64,000 bases of DNA from Symsagittifera roscoffensis (taxonomy: Eukaryota > Xenacoelomorpha > Acoela > Convolutidae). This document shows, one piece after another, positions 1 to 11,500 of the stretch. The stretch covers positions 47,259,785-47,323,784 of the forward strand of contig NC_087068.1 of assembly GCF_963678635.1 (NCBI RefSeq), read 5' to 3'. Each line of letters opens with the position of its first letter. Position 1 is the stretch's first letter. Both the position numbers and the translations under genes were made by a program. A model generated the notes under the pieces. It did not search any database. It had not been told where the DNA came from and worked only from the letters and a program-made list of their open reading frames with translations.

Positions 1-213
1 ATATAGAAAGCAACTACTCTCTAAAGGCGACTTCCCTCATGATGGAGTCACATTATGATTGAAGGTTGTTTTCAGTTGATTTTAGCCAATCAGACTCGAG
101 GAAAAAAAACTTTTGCGAGAAACAAAACACTCATATACCAAATTTCTTCCCCATTTTAAGCGGTTTGAATAACAAAATTATCTTGAGATGCAAATGAAAC
201 AAAAAAACTCTAC

Positions 214-407
214 CATGTTCTTGAGAGTTTCAGGTGCTCCTTTCACCGCAGCCAGCAGCATAGTCTCGCCAGTGTAGGGCGATGTCTGGGCGGCCAGAGT
301 GGTCATCCTCTTCAGTTTGGAGGTGAAGTGGAATCGGGTCACTATCTGCCATGGCCTCATATCCTTGTCCTTAGAAGAGGCACCGGTCGGAGGAGACACA
401 ACGTCAT
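214..407 (-). CDS. ATP13A1: ATP13A1 exon 9
   Basis: Bounded by TTTCAG and ATG|GTAGAG. It encodes the nucleotide-binding domain core with [11 protein letters not shown] and [10 protein letters not shown], both characteristic of P5A/P5B ATPases. The remaining 3' exons would be to the left of the window. Confidence 0.9.
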
Positions 408-3400
408 CTGAAACATCGCCACGCCATAGTCACCAACGCAGGCTGTATTTATGACATTTGAAATCTTACTTGGATACAAGGGGGCGGATCTTACAATCTA
501 CCGCCCGCATTGGAAGAGAAACTTTTTCACTGCTGTAATCAATCGTGAAACCATGATTGCCTTAGCATGAAATATACAAATCAATCCGAAAAAAAACTTT
601 TTACGTCCTTTTTAAGTGATCGTGTTTCAAGATACAAACTAGAAAAGCTAATTATTTCATAGTATTTAAGATTATATCAACAGTTACATTCATACATTTT
701 CAAATTTTTTATTTAAACTGAAATTCCAATTTAATTCTCTTTCATCTCAATGAAATTAAAACACATTTTTAAGACGTTGTTTCAAGTATTTGTTCACTTT
801 TTTGATATCATTTGCACTTGTTTGGAAAAACAAATTGTTTCTTCCGTATTCTTTTCTTACTTTTGGACAATGTATACTGTATTGCACTGAATGTCACTTT
901 CTCCAGGGGGTCTCCTATCAACGTGCTGCTCGAGTCCTTGCCACCCGACTTCCCCCCACTCCCCGAAGCACCATCTGAAGTCGAAGACGAGGCCGCTGAT
1001 ACTGCTGATGATGAAGTCATGTGGCCCAGACTGTGACAGGTGGCTAGTGCTTCCAGGGTAGCTTTTGGCACTTCCGAAATTGGAGTTACAGAACTCTCCT
1101 AAAACCATGACATGGCAAATAAGTCAGATTGAAAATCTAAATTGAAACAGGCACCACATTCAAAATAGTTAAAATGTTCTCATCTGAGATATGCATGAGC
1201 AAGAAATGCACGAATCAGCGTTTGTACAATTCAATCTCCTAATTTAGTCTGATTTAACTGAGTACTTACATCGCGAGTCGAAGGATCGTTATCGTCATTC
1301 CTGTGACTGCCTTCTTTTAAACCAGCCACGCCTTCCACTATAAACGTATCAGACGTCAAAGTTCCCGTTTTATCAAAGCAGCAGAAATCAATCTTCCCTG
1401 CAAACGGGATCCTAAAAGGCTCTGTGCAAAATATGGCCACTTTTGCCAATGCTATCATCGAGTTATTAACAGCCAGAGACAACTCAATCGGCAACTCTGG
1501 CGGAACTACTGATGTTATGATTAGAGTACATTCCAATAGGAGTTTGTATCGACTTCTGGCGGGGTTTTTGGTGCCCTGGATCCATACGTAGCTGGATGCT
1601 GATACTGCGAAGATGAGGAGAAAGAGGATGAAGAAGAAGGTCTCTAAGTTGTTGGCTGTGATTCTTTTCACTCCAAACAGAATTGTTCTGAGAAGTTTAC
1701 CCTTTAAACATATATTACAATGAAACCGAGAGTAACATTTGGGGTAAGAATTACAAAATAAGTTAGCATCCTTGTCTTTTAATAGACAAAATTTACAGAT
1801 GCATCCTCGATCCTACTACATAATTTGAATCAAAATTGCTTAGCGGTGCATATTAAATACTCGATTATGATTGGCTCAAAATTCCAACTTGAAACCAAGT
1901 TAACACCTCACCACCGAAAAAGCTTTGGGAGTAACCAAAAATTGAATTGTTTAAGACTACTTAAGATGGAGTTAAGGGATGAGCAGCCTAGTCTCCTTCG
2001 AACATTTTGGATACAGAAACCACCAAATGAGGTTTAATTCAATATTTTCGCTGGTCGAGGGCTTGGCGCTATAATCAGCTTAGTACTCCAAATAACATTT
2101 GCCTCTTATAACGCCTTTGTCCGAACTCCTAAAATTTCCATCCTATAATTTACGATCCAGCAAGGTCCCATCCTTTCATTAACACTCAGAAGCCAATGAC
2201 TACATAGCTCATTCATACCTGAGATGTATTGAAACCAGTCCTCAACACGAAGCACATACATCCGTGATCTGGAGGTGCCTTAATACTGGCCAGTCCTCCG
2301 TACAGGGCAGACGACGAAATATTATCACTGCCACTCCCTGCCGATGAAGACTTCGAACTGAAACTACTCTGAAGCACTTTGGTTCCCCCGTATATTACAT
2401 GTAGTTTTCCATGTGCGGCAAGGTTGAAGTGAGATTCGTCGGTTGCGATCGAGTTCGAATCGGACGATGAAGACGAAGATTGTTTGAGACTGAGTAGCTG
2501 GTCGCTGATTGGTTCTTTCATCTGAGGAACTGACTCGCCTAGAAAAGAGAAGAGAAAAATTTAGCCCCTCGCCGAAAGTTGACTTTCAAAAGCAAAAACT
2601 CGGAAAAATAACAGGCTATGACAAAAATTAAGCTTGTTTGTTAGCAAAACTGTGAATCCTGCGTAGCTATAACCAGGGGCAGATTTAGGGGGAAGTGGTC
2701 AAGAGCCCCATAGTCTCCCTTTTTAACACTGAGGCGATATCTGAGCTTCACACAATTGCAAGATAAAATGCTATGATTCATACGAAAAAAAAATTAATAA
2801 CATTATTTTTTTGAAGAAATCGTCGGCTAAAAAATCAAGACCAGGATTCAGGCTACATAAACCCTTGAATTTCTTTCTCATAACTAATTTTGAAAATTGA
2901 TAATTTGGGTGTTTTTGGAGAGTTCGAGAAAAATTTTTCAAAATTCCTTGCTAAGTCCTATATCAGGCCCAAATTTAAGCATTAGCTCCGTGAAGCCATT
3001 CTAGTCTAAACCACAGTAAATACCAACAAAAACGACTTGTAATTTTAGTTTGGACATCAAACTAACCAGTCAACATCGCCTCATCTACAATACATTGGCC
3101 TCTGAGTAGCAGCAGATCACACGATACTGAACCTCCACTTGAAGCGGCAGCGATAGTTGGTTTCCTGCACCCCATTCCTGAGGATGGAGCACTAGTCGAA
3201 TTGATTGCGCTATTGGACACTGATATTATGTCCCCTGATACTATTTCATTGCTGAGCACTATGTCCCATTTCTTGTTGCGGTAGACATACACCTGCAACA
3301 CAAACTCTGCAGTTCAATTCAGATAGACTCACTTACACAATTTGAAATCAATTAACCAAAATTTTTACCGACCAATTTGGCATTTTTTCAGGGCAGAAAA

Positions 3401-6400
3401 AAATAAGTACAGAATACCTTTAGGTATTTCTTTACCAATAAGTAAAGAATCCTATAATGTCCATTTTAGCACATAAAATCTGCAAGTCACGCAGGAAAAA
3501 ACATGGTGATATTAGTAATATAATTTAATAGATGTACGTTTAGATTATGGATACCTCCCAATTCATGTATTTATATTCAGCAAAACAAAAACGTGGAACT
3601 TTTGAGATTCGCGCCTTTTTGACGAATAAATAGGCTAAACTTTACTACTCAAATGAGTATACGTAACTTCAACAAAACCGATTGGAGGGAGGGGTCATGT
3701 GGGAAATCTGAGAATTATTTCGATGGATTTAAAAAAATTATTGGTAGTGGGGTGTTACATTTGTGGGTTTGTTGCCCATGTCTCTGATGGTGGACATGTT
3801 TTTGATCTGCTGCTGGACTAGAGTGGCCTCGAATATGACTAGCATGAAGAGAGTGAAGAGGGAGTAGTAGACTGCCTCGTCCAGACACCACAGACCCACA
3901 CAGAACACCTACAGAACAAAAAAAAACAGATGGAATATGAGCCGTTTCTCGCACAAAATTTTTGACGGGGAAGGGCCGTTTTTTACTTACATTTATTTAG
4001 CTCGGCAGTTTCATATTTTTTTTTGCTCCGCCGAAACCATAGAACAACCTTCCTGCGGCATAAATTTGCGATCACATCGAAATAGTTTCATATCGAAATA
4101 GAACATGAGCGCGCGGGATTCTTTTGACGGACGGGGTTGATCGCTTTTTGAAAGTTCTCTCAATGTTTTTAGTTCAGCCATTTCAAAATTTTTCAGGTCC
4201 ATCGAAACCCTAGAATGACCTGCCTGTGGCAAAAACTCTTAATCAGACACAGAGGCGGAGCGGAGTTTCGCACCACTTGCGATACGTCGAAAAAACAGAA
4301 CGGCAGCTAGCCGAAAAAAAGGACAAAAGCCACTGATTCGAAAAACTGAAAAACCTATCGATTTTTTAAATTTGTCACAAAAGTGGTTGATTTTGACGAA
4401 AAAAACGGTAACAGAGCAGACAACACTTGGGTAGACGACAAATGACCAGAAAAAATTTGATGTAAAAATTTTGAGCTATAAAATTGTTAACTCCCATGTA
4501 CCACACCTTCAAAACAAAAATGCAATTAAAAATATCTTGGCACTTCATAAGACGAATTATGAGACAAATATACAGATATAGTATCAGCCGAAACAATTTA
4601 AGACGAAGAAAACAAAAGTGACACAGAGGCGAAGCTGCGCTTTGCAAAAACTAGCGAAAACACGACAAAGCAGCTCTAGGGTTCTAAAAAGCAACAATAC
4701 GCCACTAATTAGTAAAAATTCGGCGACTTCTCGGACACAAACCTACGACCTACTGCAATCTGGAATCTCACGCACTAACTACTCAGCCACAGACGCTTAG
4801 TCGATCACAAACACTAGCCACAAATAAAGCCGAGAACAGATGCTATTAAAAGTCCAATGCTACAGATCGTGATTATAGCATAGAGGCTCAGTTAGGTTAG
4901 AAAAAAGAGAAGGTTCATACTAAAACACTAGCAGCTCGCTAGCGTAAAAAAAAACAATCAGCAAAAAAATTGTTGTTTTGAAAGCAACGACAAAAACTCG
5001 AACAAAACGGCCATTTAAATTGCAGACATGTTCAAAAACCTGTTCGGGGATTCCATCAGAACAGATATGCAAACTGATTCAACTAACTTTGTTAAACCCG
5101 AAAAAAGTCCATATTCCGATTTGATAATGCTTGCTAACCGCAAGCTTAAAGATCCTGGTTGCAATTTTTTCCGACTGCCTCTGTACCCTTTGATACTACA
5201 ATTTGTCAGCCTATATTTTGAAGTCAACTGCTGTCTGGTAGTTAGTACTAACGCATGCATATAAATCAGAGAGAATAAGGTCCAGTGAAAAACTCTGCAT
5301 ATAATGGGCCTCTAGCGCAAGCTCTCTCGGACTAGTTTTTTCTTGCCATGCTACTTTTCATGGTTTTTAGAGCTCAATTTTTACGTTTTCTGCTTCAGTT
5401 TCCGAAGCACAGCTTTGCCTGTGTTCATTTTCAGATTTTTTTTTGCAAGCAGCGATTGGGCAATTAAAAACAGGTGTCTTAACTGTTTTAGACGACTGGC
5501 TAAAACATGCATCCATTTTAATGTTCTAACGAAAAAAAAAATTGCATAATTAAAAAATTGCACCCGCTAAATTAAAGAGGGTTCAGTGAGTCTTTAATAA
5601 AGCAGGTAGCTCAAATTACGTTGCACTAAAATGTTCAATTCAATGAGCCAATTATATTGAAAAGTCTACTCGTAGTATAGAAATTGCCCAAGTCTGGTGT
5701 TCATAAATTGTTCATAAAAAATCTGTTAAAAACCTTTCAAAACACGTTTGTAAAAAATTTATTGCGTAAAACAATGCAAATAAAATGCGATTTTTTTCAG
5801 GAAAACATTAAAAGCGATGCATGTTTTAGACAGTCTTTTAAACAGTTTAAAATACCTCCGCTTTTTATTGCCCAGCCGTTGCTTGCGAAAAAAAATCTGA
5901 AAAAAAAACAAGGCGAAGGTGTCTTCGCAAACACAAGCGAGAAATGAAAATAAAAAATAAAACAAGAAAAAATTTTTAAAAGCCTTGAAAATGAAAACTT
6001 TTGCTGTCAAGGATTCGAACTAATCACCCGGAAAACGCAAGTACTCACATCTGCGACACATTCCCTCGAAAACTTACTAGCAACCAATAAAGCAGCTACA
6101 CATGCTAATTAACTGCCAAAGCTCTGCAGCAAAAATCGCACCAAATATAAATAGTCACAAATTTTGCAATGGCATGCATACTTACTTTGCATGTAAGAAA
6201 TTGGAAATGATGAAGCCAAATTACTTATAAAATATGCATTTCAAAAACAAAGCCAGATATATCGAGTAGGAAAAAATCTGAAATGGAGTTTTTATTCTCG
6301 TAGTTGTTTTTTTCCCAGTTCATTTGATGAACCAAAAATTCATCAACTATGTTAACTTATTGCTTATCGAGTAATCGAGTGTCAAAGCACATGCTATCAA

Positions 6401-8938
6401 ACACCCGTAAAAGTGCCCTAAAAATGGCATCAAACTTTGCGAATCAGGTTGGTGAAAAAGTACTCGTACTATTACACTACGCTTGCTTGTATAAAAACAA
6501 GACATGCAAATACTTTTAAAAGTATTTGTATGTCTTGTTTTTATACAAGCAAGCGTAGTGTAATAGTACGAGTACTTTGATAGCACCCAATAACAGGGTT
6601 GTTGATCTCAAATTTTGTAAACTTTTTGTATATCTAAATTAAAATGACATAAAAAACGTCACATCTCAAAAATTAAAAGCAGTTGAGCAGTCGCAAGATT
6701 TGTAACTCCTGAGAGTACTCTCACATTACCCAACTACAGCGTTGGGAATCTCATATTTCGAGAAAACTTTTTGGTTTCTGATTTTGCGTGATAAACAAAA
6801 AAAAACTTAAAATCACGAAGACGAAAATGCATCCCCATTTTCTATGGTCGAACAATAAAAAAGACAACAGTAACCGGTTGTTGTGCCAGTAGAGCGGAAA
6901 ACTCCGACCAAAACAATTTAAGCAGTCATAATTGGAGCCAAAACTCACAACCCCTAAGAGTACCCTGACAGAGCCTCACTAAAGAGATAGGAACTTCAAT
7001 TTGGTGAAAACTTTGATATTTAAGTTCTCTGAACAATTTTAAAAAAAGATAAGCGTCAGATCTCGAAAACTAAAAGCAGTTGAGCAGTTGCATTTGAACG
7101 CAAGATTTGCAATTCTTGAGATTACTCTCACAGTAACCAACTACAGCGTTGACAATTTCAAATTTCCAGAAATTTCAAAATTAAGGTTTCTAAAAAACCA
7201 AACAAAAACGTCATATCTCGAAAACTGCAAGGATTTGAGCAGCCATATTTGGAAGCAGGATTCGCAACCCCTGAGATTATCCTGACAGCACCTAACTACA
7301 GGGTGGTTATTATCGAATTTTAAGAATTATTTTTTAAGCTCTCAGAAATTTTTTGAAAAAATGGTCTATATCGTAAACTATAAGGATTTGGGTATTCAGA
7401 ATTGGAGGCCGAATTCGCATCTCCATTATTGAGTTGCTAATTTTAAACTCAGTGAATAAACACTGCATTCAAACTGGAAAATTGAAAAACATTTCTTAAC
7501 CATTGCATTATACGATATTGCTTAAACGTGAAAAAAATTCTTCTTCTTCTTATTTAAACATGCAAAAAATAGTACGTTGAAAAAGCTTAAACAATGCGAG
7601 ATAGTGAAGCCCGCATTTAAATATTTAATAGATAGATATTAACAATATTCCATTGCACATAGCATTCCATTGAACCAACCTGGAACACGAAAAAAGGCGC
7701 AGTGGCTCTCTCGGCCATTAAGGACTTGAATTTGGGTAGCACCATCTCCATACTGAAACAGAACAGGCGACTTCAATATACACTTAAATTTCTTTTTAAA
7801 TTAAAAGTACAACAACCGGAAAACAAGTTAATTCATTTTTTTTAGTTGGAATTGTGATTTTTCGGAAACAAATTGCACTGAAACGTAACTGTGTTGACTT
7901 ACTCATTTTTTCCATACTTGATCTGTGCATCTTTTAACTTCTCAACATTTTCATATCCCTTCCAGTTCGAATACGCTTTGAAACTCCAATCGACTGGAAA
8001 TGAAACAGGTTCAAACTGTGCTTTACTTTCATCTTCGCATACTAGCACTGTCTTTTGAAACTCAATCCAGTGCATGTACTCATCAGATGTTCCGTTGTTA
8101 TCATCCGAAGTTGGTTTGAGTCTCTTCTGAATTGGAACAAGCTCCTCGAATCCATTATTTGGAGTAGGTACAACCTTCACACATTCAGTTTGGCTCAACT
8201 TTTTAACACGATTGCACGTAACAATGCATCTTATGTGTACGCTCCAAACACAAGACAGGCATAGCAAAAGGTGTAAAATACCAAGCAAGGCGGCGCCCAC
8301 AAGCCACAATTCTTCGGGAGAGAGGTTGGATATATCAGGCAGATCATTGGCCGCTTCGATTGCCAGTTTCTTTTCCTCTTCGCTCGTCAGATTCGGTTTA
8401 GATATCGAGGTAGCCTACAACAATACCACTTCAGAAAAGCTATTCTAAAAGTTATTAATTCACAAAAAATGATTTAAATAACACTAAAACTCCAACTAGG
8501 AATCTTTTTTTTGCGAAACGTGGTGAATTGCTGTCATTGTTGTTTAATCAAACTGAAACGGTTCCTTTGTTAGCCCCTATAGTTGCGAAAATGTTTGAAA
8601 TTTACTTTTTTCAAAAATTCCTATGTTATACATAAATATTATATTTCATATTTCAAAAAGAAATGAACAGTTAACGCAAGACTCACTTGAGCTTCATCGC
8701 CAGTTCCAACAATTTCATCAGTTGAATTGAGTGATGAGTTCGAACTCACAAAAAAGTCTAAGCTCTTAAGTTTGGCAACACCATCGGGATTCAAGTGGAA
8801 ATAATATGCAGCCCAAGCCAAATATAAAATAGCAAATGGCACGGCATAGAGATGAAGTAAGATATGTCTATGTCTATAAAGAGTTACACTTTGAACATCC
8901 TCGCTAATTCTGGACTTCACTCTACCTCTTGAAATCAT
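214..8938 (-). CDS. ATP13A1: ATP13A1-like P5A-type ATPase, 5' nine exons (3' end outside window)
   Basis: P5A ATPase of the endoplasmic reticulum membrane; the family uses ATP to extract or flip mislocalised transmembrane helices. Nine exons join in phase: 8938-8687, 8414-7903, 7752-7680, 3908-3759, 3292-3067, 2538-2219, 1701-1270, 1098-861 and 407-214, about 799 codons. Seen directly: the phosphorylation motif DKTGTLTSD preceded by the P5A-typical [15 protein letters not shown], the actuator motif DEAMLTGESVPQ created across the exon 5/6 junction, and KGAPETL of the nucleotide-binding domain in the last exon. Introns begin GT and end AG. The chosen ATG at 8938 starts a basic segment followed by a hydrophobic helix. 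The C-terminal transport segments must lie left of coordinate 1. All exons are free of stops and frameshifts, unlike the surrounding transposons. The family call is very secure; exon ends are read by eye. Confidence 0.95.
861..1098 (-). CDS. ATP13A1: ATP13A1 exon 8
   Basis: Starts after TTTTAG. It encodes [15 protein letters not shown], a Ser/Gly-rich insertion, then [18 protein letters not shown] of the nucleotide-binding domain. The donor is AAAA|GTAAGA, phase 1. Joining directly to exon 9 gives a continuous frame; a tempting extra exon near 500 would introduce a stop. Confidence 0.8.
1270..1701 (-). CDS. ATP13A1: ATP13A1 exon 7 (phosphorylation motif)
   Basis: 144 codons between TTAAAG and GAT|GTAAGT, phase 0. 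It encodes [13 protein letters not shown], two transmembrane helices, the P5A signature [13 protein letters not shown] and [25 protein letters not shown] written across its middle. Here D of DKTGT is the residue phosphorylated in P-type ATPases. This is the most diagnostic exon. Confidence 0.95.
2219..2538 (-). CDS. ATP13A1: ATP13A1 exon 6
   Basis: Bounded by TTCTAG and CAG|GTATGA. The first codons complete the TGESVPQ actuator motif. The exon then carries Ser-rich insertions (a run of six Ser and a second Ser/Gly block) around the conserved [12 protein letters not shown], and ends in [11 protein letters not shown]. The Ser-rich blocks look like lineage-specific loop expansions. Confidence 0.85.
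2674..2720. repeat. Half copy of a CAGGGGC-type MITE end
   Basis: The sequence CCAGGGGCAGATTTAGGGGG resembles the terminus of the complete MITE at 45619-45792. No second terminus is evident, so this looks like a degenerate solo end inside an ATP13A1 intron. Confidence 0.35.
3067..3292 (-). CDS. ATP13A1: ATP13A1 exon 5
   Basis: Bounded by TTGCAG and a GTTAGT donor. It encodes the first part of the actuator domain: [20 protein letters not shown], a low-complexity Ser/Thr insertion, then [19 protein letters not shown]. The terminal G codon is split with exon 6. Confidence 0.85.
3759..3908 (-). CDS. ATP13A1: ATP13A1 exon 4
   Basis: Exactly 50 codons between TTCTGTAG and AAT|GTAACA, phase 0 at both ends. 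It encodes the helix [18 protein letters not shown] and the conserved [19 protein letters not shown] stretch that leads into the actuator domain. It follows a 3.8-kb intron rich in repeats. Confidence 0.85.
5386..5940. repeat. Inverted repeat pair in ATP13A1 intron 3
   Basis: About 160 bases at 5386-5549 recur in reverse complement at 5781-5940, with shared blocks such as CATGCATC flanked by TTTTAG and TTTTAATGTT. The arms are diverged and separated by roughly 230 bases. This could be a foldback element or two opposite insertions of one repeat. No target duplication was identified. Confidence 0.55.
6457..6578. repeat. 122-bp near-perfect palindrome (61-bp arms, no loop)
   Basis: Arm 6457-6517 is the reverse complement of 6518-6578 with a single mismatched pair, and the two arms abut directly. 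It lies in the large third intron of ATP13A1. Its RNA would form a very stable hairpin on either strand. Confidence 0.9.
6590..7440. repeat. Degenerate tandem repeat region
   Basis: Blocks resembling CGTCATATCTCGAAAACT, GCAACCCCTGAGA and CAACTACAGCGTTG recur at intervals of roughly 160-400 bases (for example near 6657, 7047 and 7209; 6735, 7141 and 7297). The copies are diverged. No coding potential was recognised. Confidence 0.5.
7680..7752 (-). CDS. ATP13A1: ATP13A1 exon 3
   Basis: A 73-nt exon bounded by TTTCAG and CAG|GTTGGT. It restores the frame left open by exon 2 and encodes [19 protein letters not shown] followed by FFVFQ. This is the highly conserved P5A sequence entering a transmembrane helix. 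It is too short to appear as an open reading frame by itself. Confidence 0.85.
7903..8414 (-). CDS. ATP13A1: ATP13A1 exon 2
   Basis: The exon lies between acceptor TTGTAG and donor GTAAGT. It starts with an acidic/lysine segment ([16 protein letters not shown]), then a strong transmembrane helix ([17 protein letters not shown]). It continues into the P5A-specific cytosolic region containing [11 protein letters not shown]. It ends in phase 2 within the codon completed by exon 3. Confidence 0.85.
8687..8938 (-). CDS. ATP13A1: ATP13A1 exon 1
   Basis: This exon holds 84 codons from ATG to a CAA|GTGAGT donor, phase 0. It encodes a basic N-terminus ([10 protein letters not shown]) and the first hydrophobic segment, around residues 25-47. 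A longer open frame runs past the donor to 8639, but only splicing restores family sequence. Confidence 0.85.
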
Positions 8939-9463
8939 TCTTCAATTATTTTCTCATCCGAAACCTCGTATCAAATAACATTCACAAATTTCAAGCTGAT
9001 TAGGCTTTCGTCATTTGATAGAAAACCTGAAAACATACTTCAACATGTATGCTGCAACTGGCGATATAAAATATAATATAATATATTATCGAAACAAGTT
9101 CATTCAAAAATGAATGAAAAAGATCAAAGACAGTCTTTCCGTCATTCAACATTTGCTCGATAAACTTCGTTCCTATTTGAAATCATCGAACGGATTTATC
9201 AAGCAATATCTATCCTTTCAATTTTTTTTTCTTCTAATAATAGGTAATCAGAAGGACAAAAGTATCATAGAAACCGAGGTTACAGTCAGGAGTCCCTTCA
9301 TCACGTATTCCAGTCAAAATCCTTGGAATTTTCTAGATATGGAAGTGATAATTATAAAAATATGTGAATTCAACATCTCAATGAGACAAAAAGTGGAGAA
9401 AAAAAAGAGTTTTTATTCAGTTCCACTTCCAATATCGGTACCGCTCATGGATCAAGTGTCAAC

Positions 9464-9637
9464 CTGTAAATTTCCTTGACTTTTTGTTGGATTGTTCTGT
9501 GTTGTGAGAAACCGACACAAGTGTCAAGCAGCATATCTGAGCTAATCACACAACCGCAGTACTTGCAACTACATGTCTCATAGTCCGCAGATTCGTAACA
9601 GCGCTCTTTATGACATAAAACATGATGAAAACCGTTG
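9464..9637 (-). CDS. Orphan Cys-rich exon candidate
   Basis: A 174-nt open segment flanked by an acceptor-like TTTTTTACAG and a possible donor ACAG|GTTGAC. It encodes a Cys/His-rich peptide with CHKERCYESADYETCSCKYC and then a further Cys and His, suggesting zinc binding. It lies on the same strand as ATP13A1, about 500 bases upstream of its ATG. It may be the last or an internal exon of another gene, or a transposon relic. I do not recognise the family. The splice sites are only predicted. Confidence 0.35.
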
Positions 9638-9726
9638 CTGTAAAAAATACCTCTTTCCCTCCTGTGCGCAGGACTACAGTTTTAGCCTAATTGTTGTGAT
9701 AAACTTATTAAATAGTTTTATATACG

Positions 9727-10407
9727 ATGGTTAGAAAAGCTAAAGAAGAAGAAGGAGCAACACACTGGTTCAAATGTTCGATGGGTGACAGCTGTGGTGC
9801 GCGGGTTGAGGTTTGGATACCGAAGTTAGTGCCAAAGGACTTCCTTAAACTACCACTGTACTGCGGTTTTTGTGCCACCGAAAAACTAGACAGTCAGGAG
9901 AAAGCAATCGAACAGTTACAGAAGCAACTCCTAGCGTCTACCACCACTGTCGAAGTGCCTAAAAGCAACGCACCTTCATACAGCACAATATTACAAGGGG
10001 TTCGTAAGGAAGAGGCGGAGTCGAAACGGAAAGCGAAAAACGTCATTGTCTGGAGAGTCAAAAAGTCTGACGAACCGAAGGACAAAGAATTCATGCTGCA
10101 GCTGAGTGCAGACTTAGGAACAGATATTGACGTTACTAGTACAAAACGAATTGGTAAAGAGAACGAAAATGGAGAATAGTTGATACTTGTCTCTTTGACA
10201 TCAGAGCTGCAAGCTCAAAACATCCTGAAACTGGTAAAAAAACTCAAGGAGTTCGAACATTACACAAATATTTACATCAATAAAGACTTGACAAAAAGCC
10301 AACAGCTTGAAACCAAAAAAATCAGAGATGACTTGAAAGCTGTGCGACGGGAAGATCCCGATGGGGTTTAATTTATCAAGCACAACCGAGTTACAAAGAA
10401 AAATTGA
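9727..10407 (+). pseudogene. Retrotransposon A ORF1 protein
   Basis: The ATG at 9727 opens a frame that, ignoring TAG at 10177 and TAA at 10369, continues to TGA at 10405. The N-terminus has a Cys-rich segment (FKCSMGDSCGARVEVW, then CGFC) that resembles a small zinc-binding fold. It is followed by a coiled-coil-like EKAIEQLQKQL and an RRM-like stretch ending near KDLTKSQQLETKKIRDDLKA, as in ORF1 proteins of CR1/Jockey-type elements. The terminal TGA is followed by CTA and the endonuclease frame is in the same register. Confidence 0.65.
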
Positions 10408-11500
10408 CTATCGGCACTGCTTTGGAACGTGGAGGGACTGAAAACCTCACTTGAATTACAACCGAATGATTTTGTCACATCCCACGCCTTTTTACTGTTA
10501 ACAGAGACTATGGACTTAAGGGACACAGAAATAACTGGTTTCACCTGTTATTCTTTGCCAGCAGTTTGTCATGATGTGGGAAGACCGTCAAGCGGTATCG
10601 CTATTGCGATCAGTAAAAACATTCAATCAAATAGCTGCATCATTTTTAAATCCCAACACGTTCTTATTGTGAAAGTCAAAAACTGCAAAATGAACTTTTT
10701 GGTATCGTATTTTCAACCTTGTACAAAACTAGAGGATATCATTTAGATGGACTATCCAGAATCGACAAGGAAGAGCTTACGATCATTGCAGGAGATTTTA
10801 ACTGTCGCCTGGATCGGGGCGAAAGAGGCACTGACTTATTGGATATCTTATGGGAATTAGGGTTTGCTTGTCTCAATAGCTCCCAGGCACCAACATACTA
10901 CTGCCATAATGGCTGCAGTGCCATTGATTTAGTGTTTACAAACAACCTACAACTAATTTCAGACAATGTGACTATCACAGAAAATTCTGCTACGAAGCAC
11001 TGCACCGTTGGATTCAAAGTTCACACCGACGTTGAAAGAGCTGACAGTAAGACTGCTCATATCAGAAAAATCGATCTTGAAAAGCTAGAATACAAACTTA
11101 AAATCCTCAGCACGCCGTGTGTCGAGTCGTTGGATCGATGGTACGGAAACTTCATCTCGGCATTTAGAGAGTCAGTTCCATCTGCCAAGAAACGGATCTC
11201 GAAGTTCTGGTTCGACAGAAGCTGTTATTTGCTCCACGCAAAATTGAAAAAACAATGGGATCTCTGCAGAAGACAAAAAAATACAGAAAATCTTCGTGTG
11301 TTTGCATGTTAAAAAAAAGAATTCAAAAAATTATGCCAATCTAAGAAACAGTCTCATGAGAAAACGAAAGAGGAACTTACCCTCAGCGTAGCAGAGTCTG
11401 ACAAATCTCAGTTTTGGACCATACTTAAGACCAGAAAACCACCGATCGCGTATTGCGTTGTCAGTTCTGACACCTGGTTCGATCACTTTGAAGTGATAAT
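10408..11500 (+). pseudogene. Retrotransposon A endonuclease domain of ORF2
   Basis: Apurinic/apyrimidinic endonuclease-like domain that would nick target DNA for target-primed reverse transcription. Visible motifs are LLTETMDL, TIIAGDFNCRLDRGERG and the SAIDLVFTN block, all typical of LINE endonucleases. The frame is in register with ORF1 after TGA CTA, has no ATG at its start, shifts by one frame near 10740 and has a TAA at 11310. After that, linker sequence (SQFWTILKTRKPP) is still recognisable to about 11500. No reverse transcriptase follows. Confidence 0.7.

Noticed and set aside
470-530. Possible extra ATP13A1 exon (acceptor GATTACAG, peptide [12 protein letters not shown])
   Set aside because: With the phase left by exon 8 either available acceptor leads to a TAG. 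Direct joining of exon 8 to the exon at 407 is in frame and matches the family better.
9114-9479. 121-codon plus-strand ORF upstream of ATP13A1
   Set aside because: It contains TTT runs, has no recognisable domain, and its 3' end overlaps antisense the more convincing Cys-rich exon.
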